A stretch of 64,000 nt of DNA from Rickettsia typhi (lineage in GTDB: Bacteria; Pseudomonadota; Alphaproteobacteria; Rickettsiales; Deianiraeaceae): assembly GCA_945861725.1 (NCBI GenBank), contig CAMAVJ010000002.1, forward strand, positions 1 through 64,000, written 5' to 3'. The notes under the pieces are model-generated. The model was not told the origin of the DNA, made no database searches, and saw only the letters and a program-made list of their open reading frames with translations. The position numbers and the translations under genes were made by a program. This document shows positions 31,460-42,285 of this stretch, one piece after another; position 1 is the first letter of the stretch; every line of letters starts with the position of its first letter.

Positions 31460-31963
31460 ATGGCAAATCCTTTGACAAAAGCTCAAGCAACAGCACAAAA
31501 CCGAATTCGAATAGTCAACAAAAAGGCACGGTTTAACTATTTCACATATGACACATTCGAAGTTGGAATTGTTTTAAAAGGGGCGGAAGTTAAGTCGATT
31601 CGTCTTGGAAAAGTCGATATTTCCGAAAGCTATGTTTATATTACAAAAGATATGCAAGTTGAAATACTAAACTGCACAATTCAGAACTATTCACATGCGA
31701 CCCTTGAAGCACAAAAATTCGAACCAAAGCGACCAAAAAAACTCCTTTTAAATAGGTCGGAAATTTCAAAAATTGCGGGAAAAATTAAAACTGGAGGCTT
31801 CACCGCAGTTGCCCTTTCGATATATATAAACAAGCGGCAGAAGGTTAAAATGGAAATTGCCCTTGCAAAGGGAAAAAAATTACATGATAAACGCCAAACT
31901 TTAAAGGAAAAGGATATGGAACGCCAAACAAGACAAGAAACCAAGGATATTGGACGGTTATGA
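31460..31963 (+). CDS. smpB: SsrA-binding protein SmpB
   Basis: NKKARFNYFTYDTFEVGIVLKGAEVKSIR, KGKKLHDKRQTLKEKD. Confidence 0.95.
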   Translation: MANPLTKAQATAQNRIRIVNKKARFNYFTYDTFEVGIVLKGAEVKSIRLGKVDISESYVYITKDMQVEILNCTIQNYSHATLEAQKFEPKRPKKLLLNRSEISKIAGKIKTGGFTAVALSIYINKRQKVKMEIALAKGKKLHDKRQTLKEKDMERQTRQETKDIGRL

Positions 31964-32910
31964 CCCACATTATTCTTTGCAACCTTGGGGGACCAAACTC
32001 ACGAAATGAAGTGCGTCGTTTTCTTTTTAATCTTTTTAGTGATAAATATATCATTCCACTCGCATTCCCGTTTCGAGTTCTCATCGCATTTTTGATTTCA
32101 ACTTTCAGGTTTAAGAAATCAACGAAGGAGTATGATAAAATTGGAGGCAAAAGCCCAATATTAGAAAATACCAAAGCACAAGGCGATGCACTTCAAACCA
32201 TTTTAGGCGACACCTTCAAAGTTCATATTTCAATGCGATACAACCACCCACTTACCTCCTCCGTTCTTAAGGAAATCGCGAAGAATTATAATGGTGAAAG
32301 GGTCATTTTCCTTCCACTTTATCCTCAATTTTCATTAACGACATCACAATCTTCTATATCACAATTTGAAAAACTTACAAAAAAAATGAAGATTGACAAC
32401 ATTAAAACTATTCGTTGTTTTTACAAGAATGAGAAATACATTCAATCGTGTGCTTTATGCGTTAAATATGCCATCAATAACTTGAAAAATAAGGACAAAA
32501 AAACAGTGATTTTATTTTCCGCACATGGAATTCCTGCAGATTTTGTTGTAAAAATGGGGGATCCATATCGCACGCATATTGAAAAAACAATGCAAATGAT
32601 TATAAATAATATCAAATCAGAAGAGCATTTTACATATGAACTTTGCTTTCAATCGCGAGTTGGTCCCAAACAATGGCTAAAGCCGTATATCCAAACTGTT
32701 ATTCCAAAATATTCCGGCTGGAATATGGTTGTTTTCCCAATAGCGTTTGTCTCGGAACATCTCGAAACCCTTGTTGAGCTTGATGAACAATACCGTGAGC
32801 TTGCAAAAGAATGCGGAATTGCACAATATTCACGTGCAAAAACCCCAAGTCTTGAGCCTCTTTTTATTGAAAGCTTGATGGACGAAGTTATGATAAAGTA
32901 CCTTGAATAG
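31960..32910 (+). CDS. hemH: Ferrochelatase
   Basis: ILCNLGGPNS, ILFSAHGIP, CFQSRVGPKQWLKPY, PIAFVSEHLETLVELD. Confidence 0.95.
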   Translation: MTHIILCNLGGPNSRNEVRRFLFNLFSDKYIIPLAFPFRVLIAFLISTFRFKKSTKEYDKIGGKSPILENTKAQGDALQTILGDTFKVHISMRYNHPLTSSVLKEIAKNYNGERVIFLPLYPQFSLTTSQSSISQFEKLTKKMKIDNIKTIRCFYKNEKYIQSCALCVKYAINNLKNKDKKTVILFSAHGIPADFVVKMGDPYRTHIEKTMQMIINNIKSEEHFTYELCFQSRVGPKQWLKPYIQTVIPKYSGWNMVVFPIAFVSEHLETLVELDEQYRELAKECGIAQYSRAKTPSLEPLFIESLMDEVMIKYLE

Positions 32911-32957
32911 ACTTCATTTACAACGCCTTGTTAGTTAAATTTTTTTGCTTTCATTTT

Positions 32958-34052
32958 TTACTTTGAAAGTTTAGCAATGCATGTTTTATCAAATTGAATC
33001 GAGAGATCGTCGTCCGTTAAAATTAATCCAAGACCTCTCTCCAAAGTTTTTGTGACATCCTGCACTAGTGGAATAATCGTTTGTTCCCACAATGATGCCC
33101 TTGCTTCAATCATATTCGAATAAGTGTTATCCCCTGGAATACCAAGAAGTTGAGATGGAACTCCAAAAGCAAGAGCAATCTCCCTTGCAGCAACATGCTT
33201 GTTTTCAATAAAGTCCATATCTCGCGGGGAAATTGACATTTCTTTCCAGTCAAGTCCACCTTCAAGAATTAAAGGTTTTCCATTATTTTCCACGCCAGCA
33301 TGGTGCGAATACAACTGTTCTTTCAATGTGTCAAACTGTTCTTTTGTTAGCCTTCCGCCATTATTATACTCCGTTGCTTTCACAATTAATGCACCAGATG
33401 GTCTTGCGGAATTTTGCAGCAAAGCTTTGGAATATCTTGCTGCTTCATTATGTTGATCGATAGAGTACTTTGCCGATTCCATTGCAGATAAACCGTAAAA
33501 ATCATTTAGCGGATTAAATGATTTTATGTGGATAATATCGCACGAGCCATCGCAATTTACAAAATAATCTTCCTTAATTTTCTTGTTCTTTTTGTACCGA
33601 TACCCAACAACATCACCATTGTCATCGCTTAAAACTGAAACCCTATCTGGTCTTAAACAGAAAATTGATTGTACAAGTCCATCGATATCTTTTTTTACAA
33701 GAAGAAAAACATTTCCCCAAATAAGTTTATAGCTATAGATTTTTTCTAAAAGGTCATAACAAGATTCTTGGGTATTTGGGCGTGCAAAAACTTTAACAAG
33801 ATTGTGCGTGGTATTTTCTAAAAAATCACCATTTTGATCAATAAGACCAAATTTAAAATTGATAAACGAAGCAGAGCGAGCAATCATCGCAATGCATCTA
33901 TGTGCAACAACATTTTTTACATAACCTTCCGTTGAAAATTGTTCGTAATTACTTGCTGTCCAATTTGCTGAATTTCCACCAACAAACATTGTTTGTAAGG
34001 AAGATTTTGTTGCTTGTTCCGATGTATTTCGTTTGAAAAGATTTTGAAGCAT
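32958..34052 (-). CDS. Phage/GTA portal protein (HK97 family)
   Basis: VAHRCIAMIARSAS, QNSARPSGALIV, FGVPSQLLGIPGDNTYSNMIEAR motifs of HK97-type portals; no other phage gene nearby. Confidence 0.88.
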   Translation of the reverse strand: MLQNLFKRNTSEQATKSSLQTMFVGGNSANWTASNYEQFSTEGYVKNVVAHRCIAMIARSASFINFKFGLIDQNGDFLENTTHNLVKVFARPNTQESCYDLLEKIYSYKLIWGNVFLLVKKDIDGLVQSIFCLRPDRVSVLSDDNGDVVGYRYKKNKKIKEDYFVNCDGSCDIIHIKSFNPLNDFYGLSAMESAKYSIDQHNEAARYSKALLQNSARPSGALIVKATEYNNGGRLTKEQFDTLKEQLYSHHAGVENNGKPLILEGGLDWKEMSISPRDMDFIENKHVAAREIALAFGVPSQLLGIPGDNTYSNMIEARASLWEQTIIPLVQDVTKTLERGLGLILTDDDLSIQFDKTCIAKLSK

Positions 34053-34117
34053 ATAAAAAACTTGAATAGTTATTTTTTCATTGCACGATGCCCTTCATAA
34101 CTAGGAAGCAAAAAAAT

Positions 34118-35041
34118 ATGATTAAATTCATCACTATTACTATAATATCACTTATTCTTTGTGTTTCTTGCTCAAAAGATAACGGAGTTCCACCAGAATG
34201 GTTTTTAGAAGAGCAGCAAAACACCGATGCAACGCTTTATGGCACTGGGCAATCACCAGCAAGGGAACAAGCTATTGAAAATGCTATTGGGAATTTGAAG
34301 GAAAAAATTTATACATCGGTGTCGTCAACAACATTCTTGCAGGATAAACTTACAAATGAAAAAACTGTCAATGAGTACAAAAAAACAATCAAAATGAAAA
34401 CGCCATCAATTACAATTCAGAATTACCAAATTGTCAAAATTGAATTCAGAAATGATATATACTACGCGACTGTTTCTGTATCAAAGGTAAAAATTATAGA
34501 TCTTATTCATGAGAATTTACTCACGAAATCGCAAAAAATTAAACCACAAATTGAGCGATACACTATGACAAAAAACCTCATAAAGAAAGTTAAATTGATT
34601 AGCGAACTTGCCAGTAGTTGTGTAGAATATCTTGAACTTGAACGGTTTTACAACGCCCTTGGTTTTTTAATGGAAGAACAAATTTGTGTTAATTCTATGA
34701 AAGAATACGACCAATTTGCAACGAAGTATAAAGTTGAAATTACGAATACAAACCCAGTGATACACGACACATTAAGTTATGCATTCGCAAAAAAATTCAT
34801 GTTACTACAAAGGGCGGAAAATGTTATTACATATAATACTAAAATTAAAACAACGCCGCTTAATGGTGGATATTTTTCTGGTGTAACAATTTATATTATG
34901 CAACACAATTCAGATGAAAAATTTGAAAAACGATGCGTTGGTAATTCAATTAAATCAGAATCAGAAGCGGTAAATGCTGCTCTTGAAATGTGTCTTTCTG
35001 AATCCAAAACACAGACATTCGAAGAGTTCTTCAATTTATGA
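34118..35041 (+). CDS. LPP20-like lipoprotein
   Basis: Lipobox LCVSCSK; PPEWFLEEQQNTDATLYGTGQSPAREQAIENAIGNLKEKI matches LPP20-type domain. Confidence 0.65.
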   Translation: MIKFITITIISLILCVSCSKDNGVPPEWFLEEQQNTDATLYGTGQSPAREQAIENAIGNLKEKIYTSVSSTTFLQDKLTNEKTVNEYKKTIKMKTPSITIQNYQIVKIEFRNDIYYATVSVSKVKIIDLIHENLLTKSQKIKPQIERYTMTKNLIKKVKLISELASSCVEYLELERFYNALGFLMEEQICVNSMKEYDQFATKYKVEITNTNPVIHDTLSYAFAKKFMLLQRAENVITYNTKIKTTPLNGGYFSGVTIYIMQHNSDEKFEKRCVGNSIKSESEAVNAALEMCLSESKTQTFEEFFNL

Positions 35042-35727
35042 AAATAACCGTCATTACATTATATCCTGAAGTATTCCCCGGAACTCTTGGAATTTCTCTT
35101 CCAGAAAGGGCGATGGGTATTGCGTGGAATCTTGAAGTTTGCAATTTAAGAGACTACGGCATTGGAATTCATAAAAAAGTTGATGATGAGGTTTATGGTG
35201 GCGGATCTGGAATGCTTATTCGTGCTGATATTATTGGGAATGCACTTGATTTTTGCATAAAAACATCGAATAATCCGCATATTTTACTGACATCACCACG
35301 AGGTTTCCTTTATACTCAAAACACAGCACATTCACTTGCTTCTTGTGGAAGAGATATTATTATTATTTGTGGCAGGTTTGAGGGAGTTGACCATAGAATC
35401 GTAGAGTTTTATAATATTACGGAAGTTAGTATTGGAAAATTTGTGCTTTTTGGTGGTGAAGTTGTTGCTATGTGTATTATAGAATCGATTATAAGGCTAC
35501 TTGATGGAGTGTGTGGCAATGCTGAATCTATCAAAGAGGAGTCTTATGCAACGAATACGGAATTTGAAAATTTAATGGAATACCCGCAGTATACTCGCCC
35601 AGCAGTGTGGAATGGATTGGAAGTTCCAGATATTCTTCGGGGTGGGCATCATGCAAAAATCAAAGAATGGCGTATGAAAAAAGCAATTGAAGTTACGAAT
35701 TTTTATAATAATAAAACCATCGTGTAA
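35038..35727 (+). CDS. trmD: tRNA (guanine37-N1)-methyltransferase
   Basis: LTSPRGFLYTQ, CGRFEGVDHRIVEFY, YTRPAVWNGLEVPDILRGGHHAKI. Confidence 0.96.
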   Translation: MKITVITLYPEVFPGTLGISLPERAMGIAWNLEVCNLRDYGIGIHKKVDDEVYGGGSGMLIRADIIGNALDFCIKTSNNPHILLTSPRGFLYTQNTAHSLASCGRDIIIICGRFEGVDHRIVEFYNITEVSIGKFVLFGGEVVAMCIIESIIRLLDGVCGNAESIKEESYATNTEFENLMEYPQYTRPAVWNGLEVPDILRGGHHAKIKEWRMKKAIEVTNFYNNKTIV

Positions 35728-35764
35728 CTTACTTATATCAACAAAGTTGTAGAATAGGTCTATT

Positions 35765-37603
35765 CTAAAACCTTCTTTTATAATCGGGGTCTTGTTTTTT
35801 CTTATCACGATTTTCCAAGTAACGACTTACATGTCCATCAACTTTATGATGATGCAATGCATAAAGAAATAGTAAAATGTAGTACTGTATATAAAAAAAT
35901 GCGAATGTCAAAAGTGGAACATTTCCCCAAATATCAAATAGCGTTTCATCTGGGATTTTTTTTGGTATTTTGGTCAAAATAACATCGCGTTTAAAAAGCT
36001 CTGTTTTCTTGGAGCTTACTCTACCATAAGGGTCAATTACCGCGGAAAAACCATTATTCGAAGCACGCACAATTGAAATTCCCTCTTCTGCTGCACGAAA
36101 TTTCGTTGTATCAAAGTGTTGAAACGGACCTGATGTTTTCCCAAACCATTCATCGTTCGTAATATTCACAATGTAATGCGTTTTTATTGCATTTGCAAGA
36201 CCAATATGCCCAGAATATGTAACTTCATAGCATATTAATGGGAGGATTATCCCATGTCGCGTTTTTATGGGTTTAATCTTCTGACCTTTTGAAAACCCAA
36301 TACCTGCGGATCGTGCAATTGCCTTTCCAAATTTATATTTCTGAAATATTGGCAGATATTCACCATATGGAACGAGAAAATGCTTATCGTGGTATTTTAG
36401 CGTTTCATAGTCGTAGATATACATAGAGTTGAAAATATTATTTCCATCATTTCGAATACCATTGAATATAAATGTTTGATGCGGTAAAATAAAGTGGTCA
36501 AGATATTCAACTGCCTTTGGATGTTTTTGGAAATTAAAAGGAACTCCTGCACTTTCAGGCCAGATTATTATATCAATTGCTCCATTTGTGAGTTCCTGAA
36601 TTTTATATGTAATTTTAGAATATGTCTCAAAATCGGCAAGTTGATCAGTGCGAACCGAAGTATTTCCTTGAATAATAGCAACTTTGTGCGGGTAATATTC
36701 AGTTTTTGCGTTATAAAGCCTTACTATTCCAAGCGTTGCAACAAATATTCCAGAAATGTTAATTATTAAGAATGTTCTAAAGTATCTGATAAAAAGGAGT
36801 TTGTCATCTGTAAAAAGAACGATATAAAACGAACAAGACCACAACACAAGGAAGAAGCTTAAGCCTAAAACCCCCCAAATACTTACAGATTGATACATAA
36901 ACGCCGCAAACCCGACTGAATATCCAATCAATCCAAATGGAAAGTGAAAAATTACAAAAGCACGAAGATATTCGGCCAAAATCCACAAACATGCAAACAA
37001 GAGAATCCTTCGAAATGGTTTAATTTGTGTGCTAATTAAACCAAATGCAAAAACGGCAATTGTTGGCAAAATTGCTGAAAGAAAAATAATTCCAGAAGCA
37101 AAAATAGGAAGCATATTTTTCGTAAAGCCAAAAACATAAGTTCCATAAGCTGGCCAGTAAAATGCTGGAATACAATACCCAACATTAAAAAGTGCCGAAA
37201 TTTTTAACAACGACTTATTGTTATCGGCAAAATCTATTAAACGAATTAGCGTTGTAAAGGCAAACGGTAAAAGAAAAAATGCATAAATTGGTGCTTGTGA
37301 AAGCCCTGCAAGCATTCCGCAAAACAATGGAAATAAAGCCGAGTTTCTGTTTTTATATATTCTGTAAAGTAACTTTTCCGTGGATTTTTTATGAATGGCA
37401 TAATATGCACTTAGTGCCTTTCTAATAAAAGATTTTTTCAAGCTGATTAAATTCCAAAAAAATGCTCTAATTTCTGAAAAATTACGCAACTGGGCAATTT
37501 CGTCTTGATTTCCACCGATATTTTTTTTATCACTATCAGCCACTTGTTGCCGAAAGAAGTTGTGGAATTCTGGTGTAAAATGGTAGCAGTGTTGCCGAGA
37601 CAA
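35765..37603 (-). CDS. lnt: Apolipoprotein N-acyltransferase
   Basis: IIWPESAGVPF, FLVPYGEYLP, PLICYEVTYSG, NITNDEWFG motifs; true start probably inside the ORF, as the 5' part overlaps gspF-like. Confidence 0.9.
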   Translation of the reverse strand: MSRQHCYHFTPEFHNFFRQQVADSDKKNIGGNQDEIAQLRNFSEIRAFFWNLISLKKSFIRKALSAYYAIHKKSTEKLLYRIYKNRNSALFPLFCGMLAGLSQAPIYAFFLLPFAFTTLIRLIDFADNNKSLLKISALFNVGYCIPAFYWPAYGTYVFGFTKNMLPIFASGIIFLSAILPTIAVFAFGLISTQIKPFRRILLFACLWILAEYLRAFVIFHFPFGLIGYSVGFAAFMYQSVSIWGVLGLSFFLVLWSCSFYIVLFTDDKLLFIRYFRTFLIINISGIFVATLGIVRLYNAKTEYYPHKVAIIQGNTSVRTDQLADFETYSKITYKIQELTNGAIDIIIWPESAGVPFNFQKHPKAVEYLDHFILPHQTFIFNGIRNDGNNIFNSMYIYDYETLKYHDKHFLVPYGEYLPIFQKYKFGKAIARSAGIGFSKGQKIKPIKTRHGIILPLICYEVTYSGHIGLANAIKTHYIVNITNDEWFGKTSGPFQHFDTTKFRAAEEGISIVRASNNGFSAVIDPYGRVSSKKTELFKRDVILTKIPKKIPDETLFDIWGNVPLLTFAFFYIQYYILLFLYALHHHKVDGHVSRYLENRDKKKQDPDYKRRF

Positions 37604-38744
37604 TCCATATCATAAGAAGTCCTATTACTACAATTGCTGATGGTTTAATTAACTGAAGCACCTGATCTAAATCGTTTTGTATTTCCTGACTGTAGAAATC
37701 GTAAATTGATGTTAATGGGCGTTGAATGTTTGATGTTACCTCCGCGACACGAAACATTCTGTGAACGAACCTTGGAATGTAGGGAATTTGTCTAAGTGCT
37801 TTATATACAGATTCACCAGAATGAATTGTGATTAGCATATCCTCAAGATCAGATTTAATTTTTGTGTTTGTAATAACTACAAGTGCTTCAGATATTGAAT
37901 CAAGGAAGTTGTAGCCTCTTTCGTACATATTTGCCGTAAAAAGCGAAAACCTTGAAAGTTGTGACTTGATGATTATTGAAGAAAGTAGAGGAACTTTAAG
38001 TGCGATGGTGTCAAGGTATATCTTGACAGAGTATATTTTTTTGTATAAAACAACCGTGACAATTGGCAATGCTATAAGGAGTATAGCGATTAGAATCCAA
38101 TAATTTGAAATAAATGAAGAAAATGCAACAAGGGCAACGGTTTGAATTGGCATTCTTGCACCTTCATCAAATTCAGTAAAAATTGCCTGAAGTTTAGGAA
38201 TTACAAATGTTGAATAGAATATAACCATACCAAATATCATTGAAATCATCACTATTGGATATGTTATGACGGTTTTAATTTTCCTTGTAAGGGTCGTTGC
38301 GAAGTTTAAATAATTCACAATGTGGTTACAAGCACTGGAAATGGTATTGATTTTTTCTGAAACTGCGACAAGACTTATGGAAATCCCTGAAAACACCGAT
38401 GACTGGCTACGCATGGCATCAGAAAGAAGATGACCGGAGCGAATATCGTGTTGAAGTTTAGAAGCAACAGCTTTGATATTAATTTTTCGTGTTTCTTCGG
38501 AAATTGTATCAATCGCCTCGATAAGTGGAATATCGGCACTGAGAAACTCCCTGAGATATGTGAAGAAGAAGATGGAATCTTGTGTTGAAAGTTTGAAAAG
38601 TCTTTGTGGTATTTTTGTAAATTTCAGAAGAATGCCATCGTGATGATGAATTTTTTCCATTAGTGATACATGATCTTCTGCTGGAATTATTACATCAAGT
38701 TTTTTACCTGTTTCAAGAACGAATTCGCAGTGATAGTATATCAT
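37536..38744 (-). CDS. GspF/PilC-family inner-membrane protein
   Basis: 402 aa, duplicated T2SSF domain (FFTYLREFLSADIPLIEAI; SRFSLFTANMYERGYNFLDSI). Confidence 0.85.
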   Translation of the reverse strand: MIYYHCEFVLETGKKLDVIIPAEDHVSLMEKIHHHDGILLKFTKIPQRLFKLSTQDSIFFFTYLREFLSADIPLIEAIDTISEETRKINIKAVASKLQHDIRSGHLLSDAMRSQSSVFSGISISLVAVSEKINTISSACNHIVNYLNFATTLTRKIKTVITYPIVMISMIFGMVIFYSTFVIPKLQAIFTEFDEGARMPIQTVALVAFSSFISNYWILIAILLIALPIVTVVLYKKIYSVKIYLDTIALKVPLLSSIIIKSQLSRFSLFTANMYERGYNFLDSISEALVVITNTKIKSDLEDMLITIHSGESVYKALRQIPYIPRFVHRMFRVAEVTSNIQRPLTSIYDFYSQEIQNDLDQVLQLIKPSAIVVIGLLMIWIVSATLLPFYTRIPQLLSATSG

Positions 38745-38759
38745 GATTGAATTTTAACG

Positions 38760-39347
38760 CTAAATTTTAATGCCTTTGCCAATTTCGGGCTTGGTCATTG
38801 CAATGCAATCTTCCTTTTGGCGGAGTATTTGTTGTGAAACATTTTGCTTTCGCGTGAATGTTGAAGATTTTTCAAGCGTGAGAAGTATTACAGCAACCAT
38901 TGCAATTAGAAGAATTAACCCAACAATTTGGAAATTTGCAAAGTTGTTTATATAAAGTTCGGTTGAGACATCGGAAAGTGGAATGTTTGAAATAACTTTG
39001 CCATCGTGTTTTAATGATTTAAAGAACAAAAAGCTTACCATTTGAATGAAAATAATACTTGCAATAATTGCCGCAGTTGATGTTTGTAAAAGTGAAGGTT
39101 TGTTGGTGTAATTGGTGTTGAGCATCATCACTACGAAAAGAAATAGGACGGCGATAGCACCAACATAAACGATAATCAAAAGCATTGCAAGAAATTCGGC
39201 ATTCAACATAAGCATGATCCACGCTGAAGAAAAGAATGTGAGAACAAGGTAAAGTACTGCATGAACTGAGTTTTTACTTAAGATTGAAAGTATTGCTGAG
39301 AGGGAAATTAAAAACGAGAAGGTGTAAAATAAAAAATTTACGGACAT
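38760..39347 (-). CDS. nuoJ: NADH-quinone oxidoreductase subunit J
   Basis: Multi-TM; NSVHAVLYLVLTFFSSAWIMLMLNAEFLAMLLIIVYVGAIAVLFLFVVMML. Confidence 0.93.
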   Translation of the reverse strand: MSVNFLFYTFSFLISLSAILSILSKNSVHAVLYLVLTFFSSAWIMLMLNAEFLAMLLIIVYVGAIAVLFLFVVMMLNTNYTNKPSLLQTSTAAIIASIIFIQMVSFLFFKSLKHDGKVISNIPLSDVSTELYINNFANFQIVGLILLIAMVAVILLTLEKSSTFTRKQNVSQQILRQKEDCIAMTKPEIGKGIKI

Positions 39348-39588
39348 CTTTCAAAAAATCAAAAAATCTTATATAAATATTCAAATTGATATTTTAAATG
39401 TGTCAAGAAATTTTATTTTTTCTGGCTTTAATACAGTCCGTTTAATTTCCGTACCTCACAAACGAACTTCTGCGGCAAACTCAATTCCTTCACGAATTTA
39501 TGGCAATGAAAGCAATTTGTCTTTCATCATAAAAACCCTTGCAATGGAGTGAAAAACGTGGTTTTGTTATAAAATTAATATATATTTT

Positions 39589-40155
39589 ATGAATAAAAAT
39601 AGTAAGCATGATATCCCTGGAATGAAGGTTTATTTACTAAAAGAGCCAAGCCATGTTCTGCCAAGAATTAGCGATGGCATTCGTCAAGACAATGGAGATA
39701 AAACCCACATACAATATCCCGATGGATGTATTTTCAATGGCACTCTTGACCACGAAGGTAACTATGAATCTGGAACGCTAAGCTTTCCAAATGGTAGTTA
39801 TTATTGTGGATCCTTCGGTCAAGAATCTTGTCTTGACCCAAGTGAAACATATAATAGTGAGAGAGGAGAGAGTGAAAATGTTCCAAGTGGACATGGAACT
39901 TATGTACATATTCATAAAAACGAACCGCAGCAAAGATTTTCTGGTGATTGGAATAATGGTATCTCGTCCACCAGCAGAGATGGGAATGGTTTAGGGGTTA
40001 CAATATATCAAGACCGAGATGTTCGAATTGGAAATCTTAAACATTATGATTTTCATGGAGAATGCACAATCTACAAACTATCAGAAAATAAAGTTGAAAA
40101 TCAGATAGCTACTGATGGAGAATTCCAAACAATATCAACGCATAATTATAGATAA
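39589..40155 (+). CDS. MORN-repeat-like protein
   Basis: YPDGCIFNGTLDHEGNYESGTLSFPNGSYYCGSF and later GDWNNG.../HGECTIY motifs; no signal peptide. Confidence 0.65.
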   Translation: MNKNSKHDIPGMKVYLLKEPSHVLPRISDGIRQDNGDKTHIQYPDGCIFNGTLDHEGNYESGTLSFPNGSYYCGSFGQESCLDPSETYNSERGESENVPSGHGTYVHIHKNEPQQRFSGDWNNGISSTSRDGNGLGVTIYQDRDVRIGNLKHYDFHGECTIYKLSENKVENQIATDGEFQTISTHNYR

Positions 40156-40161
40156 AATTCC

Positions 40162-40190
40162 TTGAATTATATTTTTTTAGTATTTATACT
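40162..40190 (+). promoter_or_regulatory. Putative sigma70-like promoter upstream of dnaK
   Basis: TTGAAT (40162-40167), 17 nt, TATACT (40185-40190). Confidence 0.5.
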
Positions 40191-40218
40191 CAGGAATAGT
40201 TAATTATTTTTAAAATAT

Positions 40219-42111
40219 ATGTCTATTGTTATAGGAATTGACCTTGGAACAACGAACTCATGCCTTGCAATTATGGAAGGTGGCGACACAAAAGTGATTG
40301 AAAACAAAGAAGGGAAAAGAACAACCCCTTCGATTGTTGCTTATACTGAATCAGGAATTGTTGTTGGTGACCCTGCAAAACGCCAAGCGGTGACAAACCC
40401 TCAAAACACAATTTTTGAAGCAAAACGCTTAATTGGTCGCAAATTTGATGATGCAGAAGTAAAAAAAGCTGTTCAACACGTTCCGTACACAATTTTTAAA
40501 TCAAAAACTGGCGATGCTTGGATTAAAGATAAGTCTGGTAAGGAACTTGCTCCGTCGCAAGTTGCAGCGGAAGTTTTGCGTTATATGAAAGATTTTGCCG
40601 AAAGTTATCTTGGGCAAAAAGTTGAAAAAGCGGTAATTACAGTTCCGGCATATTTCAACGATTCCCAACGCCAAGCAACGAAAGATGCTGGTAAAATTGC
40701 AGGGCTTGATGTCCTGAGAATCGTAAATGAACCAACGGCTGCCGCTTTGGCTTATGGTCTTGATAAACAAGGCGATAGAAAAATCATCGTTTACGACCTT
40801 GGCGGTGGAACATTTGATGTCTCTGTTCTTGAAATTGGCGATGGTGTTTTTGAAGTAAAAGCGACAAATGGCGACACCTTCCTTGGTGGTGCAGATTTCG
40901 ACAACATTGTTCAACAATACATAATCGATGAATTTAAAAAGCAAAATGTTGGAATGGATGTTTCAAAAGATCCTCTTGCAGTTCAAAGAATTAAAGAAGC
41001 TGCTGAAAAAGCAAAAATTGAACTTTCTTCAACACAAGAAAGCGAAATTAACTTGCCGTATATCACAGCTGATGCGACTGGTCCAAAGCATTTACAAATG
41101 AAACTTTCCCGTTCGAAGTTGGAATCTCTTGTTGATGTTTTAATTCAAAAAACAATTGAACCTTGTAAAAAAGCACTTGCCGATTCTGGAATTAAGATTT
41201 CTGAAATTGACGAAGTTGTGCTTGTTGGTGGAATGACGCGTATGCCAAAAGTTCAAGAGGCAGTTGAAAAATTCTTTGGTAAAAAGCCACACAAAGGTGT
41301 AAATCCTGATGAAGTTGTTGCAATTGGTGCCGCTATTCAAGGTGGAGTTCTTGTTGGAACTGTGAAGGATATTGTACTTTTAGACGTTACTCCTTTAACA
41401 CTTGGAATTGAAACGATGGGTGGTGTAATGACGCCATTAATTGAACGCAATACAACAATTCCAACTAAAAAGTCACAAACATTTTCAACAGCATCGGATA
41501 ACCAACCCGGTGTTGGAATTCGTGTTTTCCAAGGTGAGAGAAAAATGTGTTCCGATAACAAAATTTTGGGAGAATTTATGCTTGATGGAATTCCTCCATC
41601 TCCGCGTGGTGTTCCACAAATTGAAGTTACTTTTGATATTGATGCCAATGGAATTGTGCATGTTTCTGCAAAAGATAAATCTTCTGGAAAAGAACAGAAA
41701 ATTCAAATTCAATCGTCTGGAGGTCTTTCAAAAGATGAAGTTGAACGCATGGTTCGTGAAGCTGAAGCTAATGCAGGTAAGGATGCTGAAAAAGCTGAAC
41801 TTGTACAAGCAAAAAATGAAGCTGATTCCTTAATTCATAACACGGAAAAATCAATTCGTGAAGGTGGAGATAAAATATCTGGCGAGTTGAAATCCGAAGT
41901 TGAAGGTGCAATTTCAAAACTAAAAGAGATTCTCGCAAATGAAAATGCGTCCGCTCAAGAAGTGAAAGATGCTGTTCAGAATTTTCAAACAGTTGCGATG
42001 AAAGTTGGTCAAGCTATGTATTCACAAACAAACGATTCCGCTGATTCTTCAAAAGACGGCGATACCGTTCAAGGTGAAGCTCGTGATGTAACGGACGAGG
42101 ATAAGAAATAG
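40219..42111 (+). CDS. dnaK: Chaperone DnaK
   Basis: [48 protein letters not shown]. Confidence 0.98.
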   Translation: MSIVIGIDLGTTNSCLAIMEGGDTKVIENKEGKRTTPSIVAYTESGIVVGDPAKRQAVTNPQNTIFEAKRLIGRKFDDAEVKKAVQHVPYTIFKSKTGDAWIKDKSGKELAPSQVAAEVLRYMKDFAESYLGQKVEKAVITVPAYFNDSQRQATKDAGKIAGLDVLRIVNEPTAAALAYGLDKQGDRKIIVYDLGGGTFDVSVLEIGDGVFEVKATNGDTFLGGADFDNIVQQYIIDEFKKQNVGMDVSKDPLAVQRIKEAAEKAKIELSSTQESEINLPYITADATGPKHLQMKLSRSKLESLVDVLIQKTIEPCKKALADSGIKISEIDEVVLVGGMTRMPKVQEAVEKFFGKKPHKGVNPDEVVAIGAAIQGGVLVGTVKDIVLLDVTPLTLGIETMGGVMTPLIERNTTIPTKKSQTFSTASDNQPGVGIRVFQGERKMCSDNKILGEFMLDGIPPSPRGVPQIEVTFDIDANGIVHVSAKDKSSGKEQKIQIQSSGGLSKDEVERMVREAEANAGKDAEKAELVQAKNEADSLIHNTEKSIREGGDKISGELKSEVEGAISKLKEILANENASAQEVKDAVQNFQTVAMKVGQAMYSQTNDSADSSKDGDTVQGEARDVTDEDKK

Positions 42112-42134
42112 TTGATACAGAAGAAAATTTTTGT

Positions 42135-42159
42135 GCGGTGTGATGTAAAGTCACATCGC
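42135..42159 (+). terminator. Stem-loop after dnaK
   Basis: GCGGTGTGA-TGTAAAG-TCACATCGC (9-bp stem with one G.U). No clean U-tract, so terminator role uncertain. Confidence 0.45.
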
Positions 42160-42285
42160 TGGGAATTTTATACTTCGTTTTCCACCTGTTTTTGATTTTT
42201 GAAAATCTTTATGCGAATTGGGTAAAAATTATAATCAATTGTAATTGATTAATGATTGCCGCAATGTTAAAAACGGGTTTTAAAA

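Noticed and set aside
35765-37603. Long N-terminal extension of Lnt as a fused novel domain
   Set aside because: The extra ~80 residues overlap the gspF-like gene and are low-complexity; an internal start is more likely.
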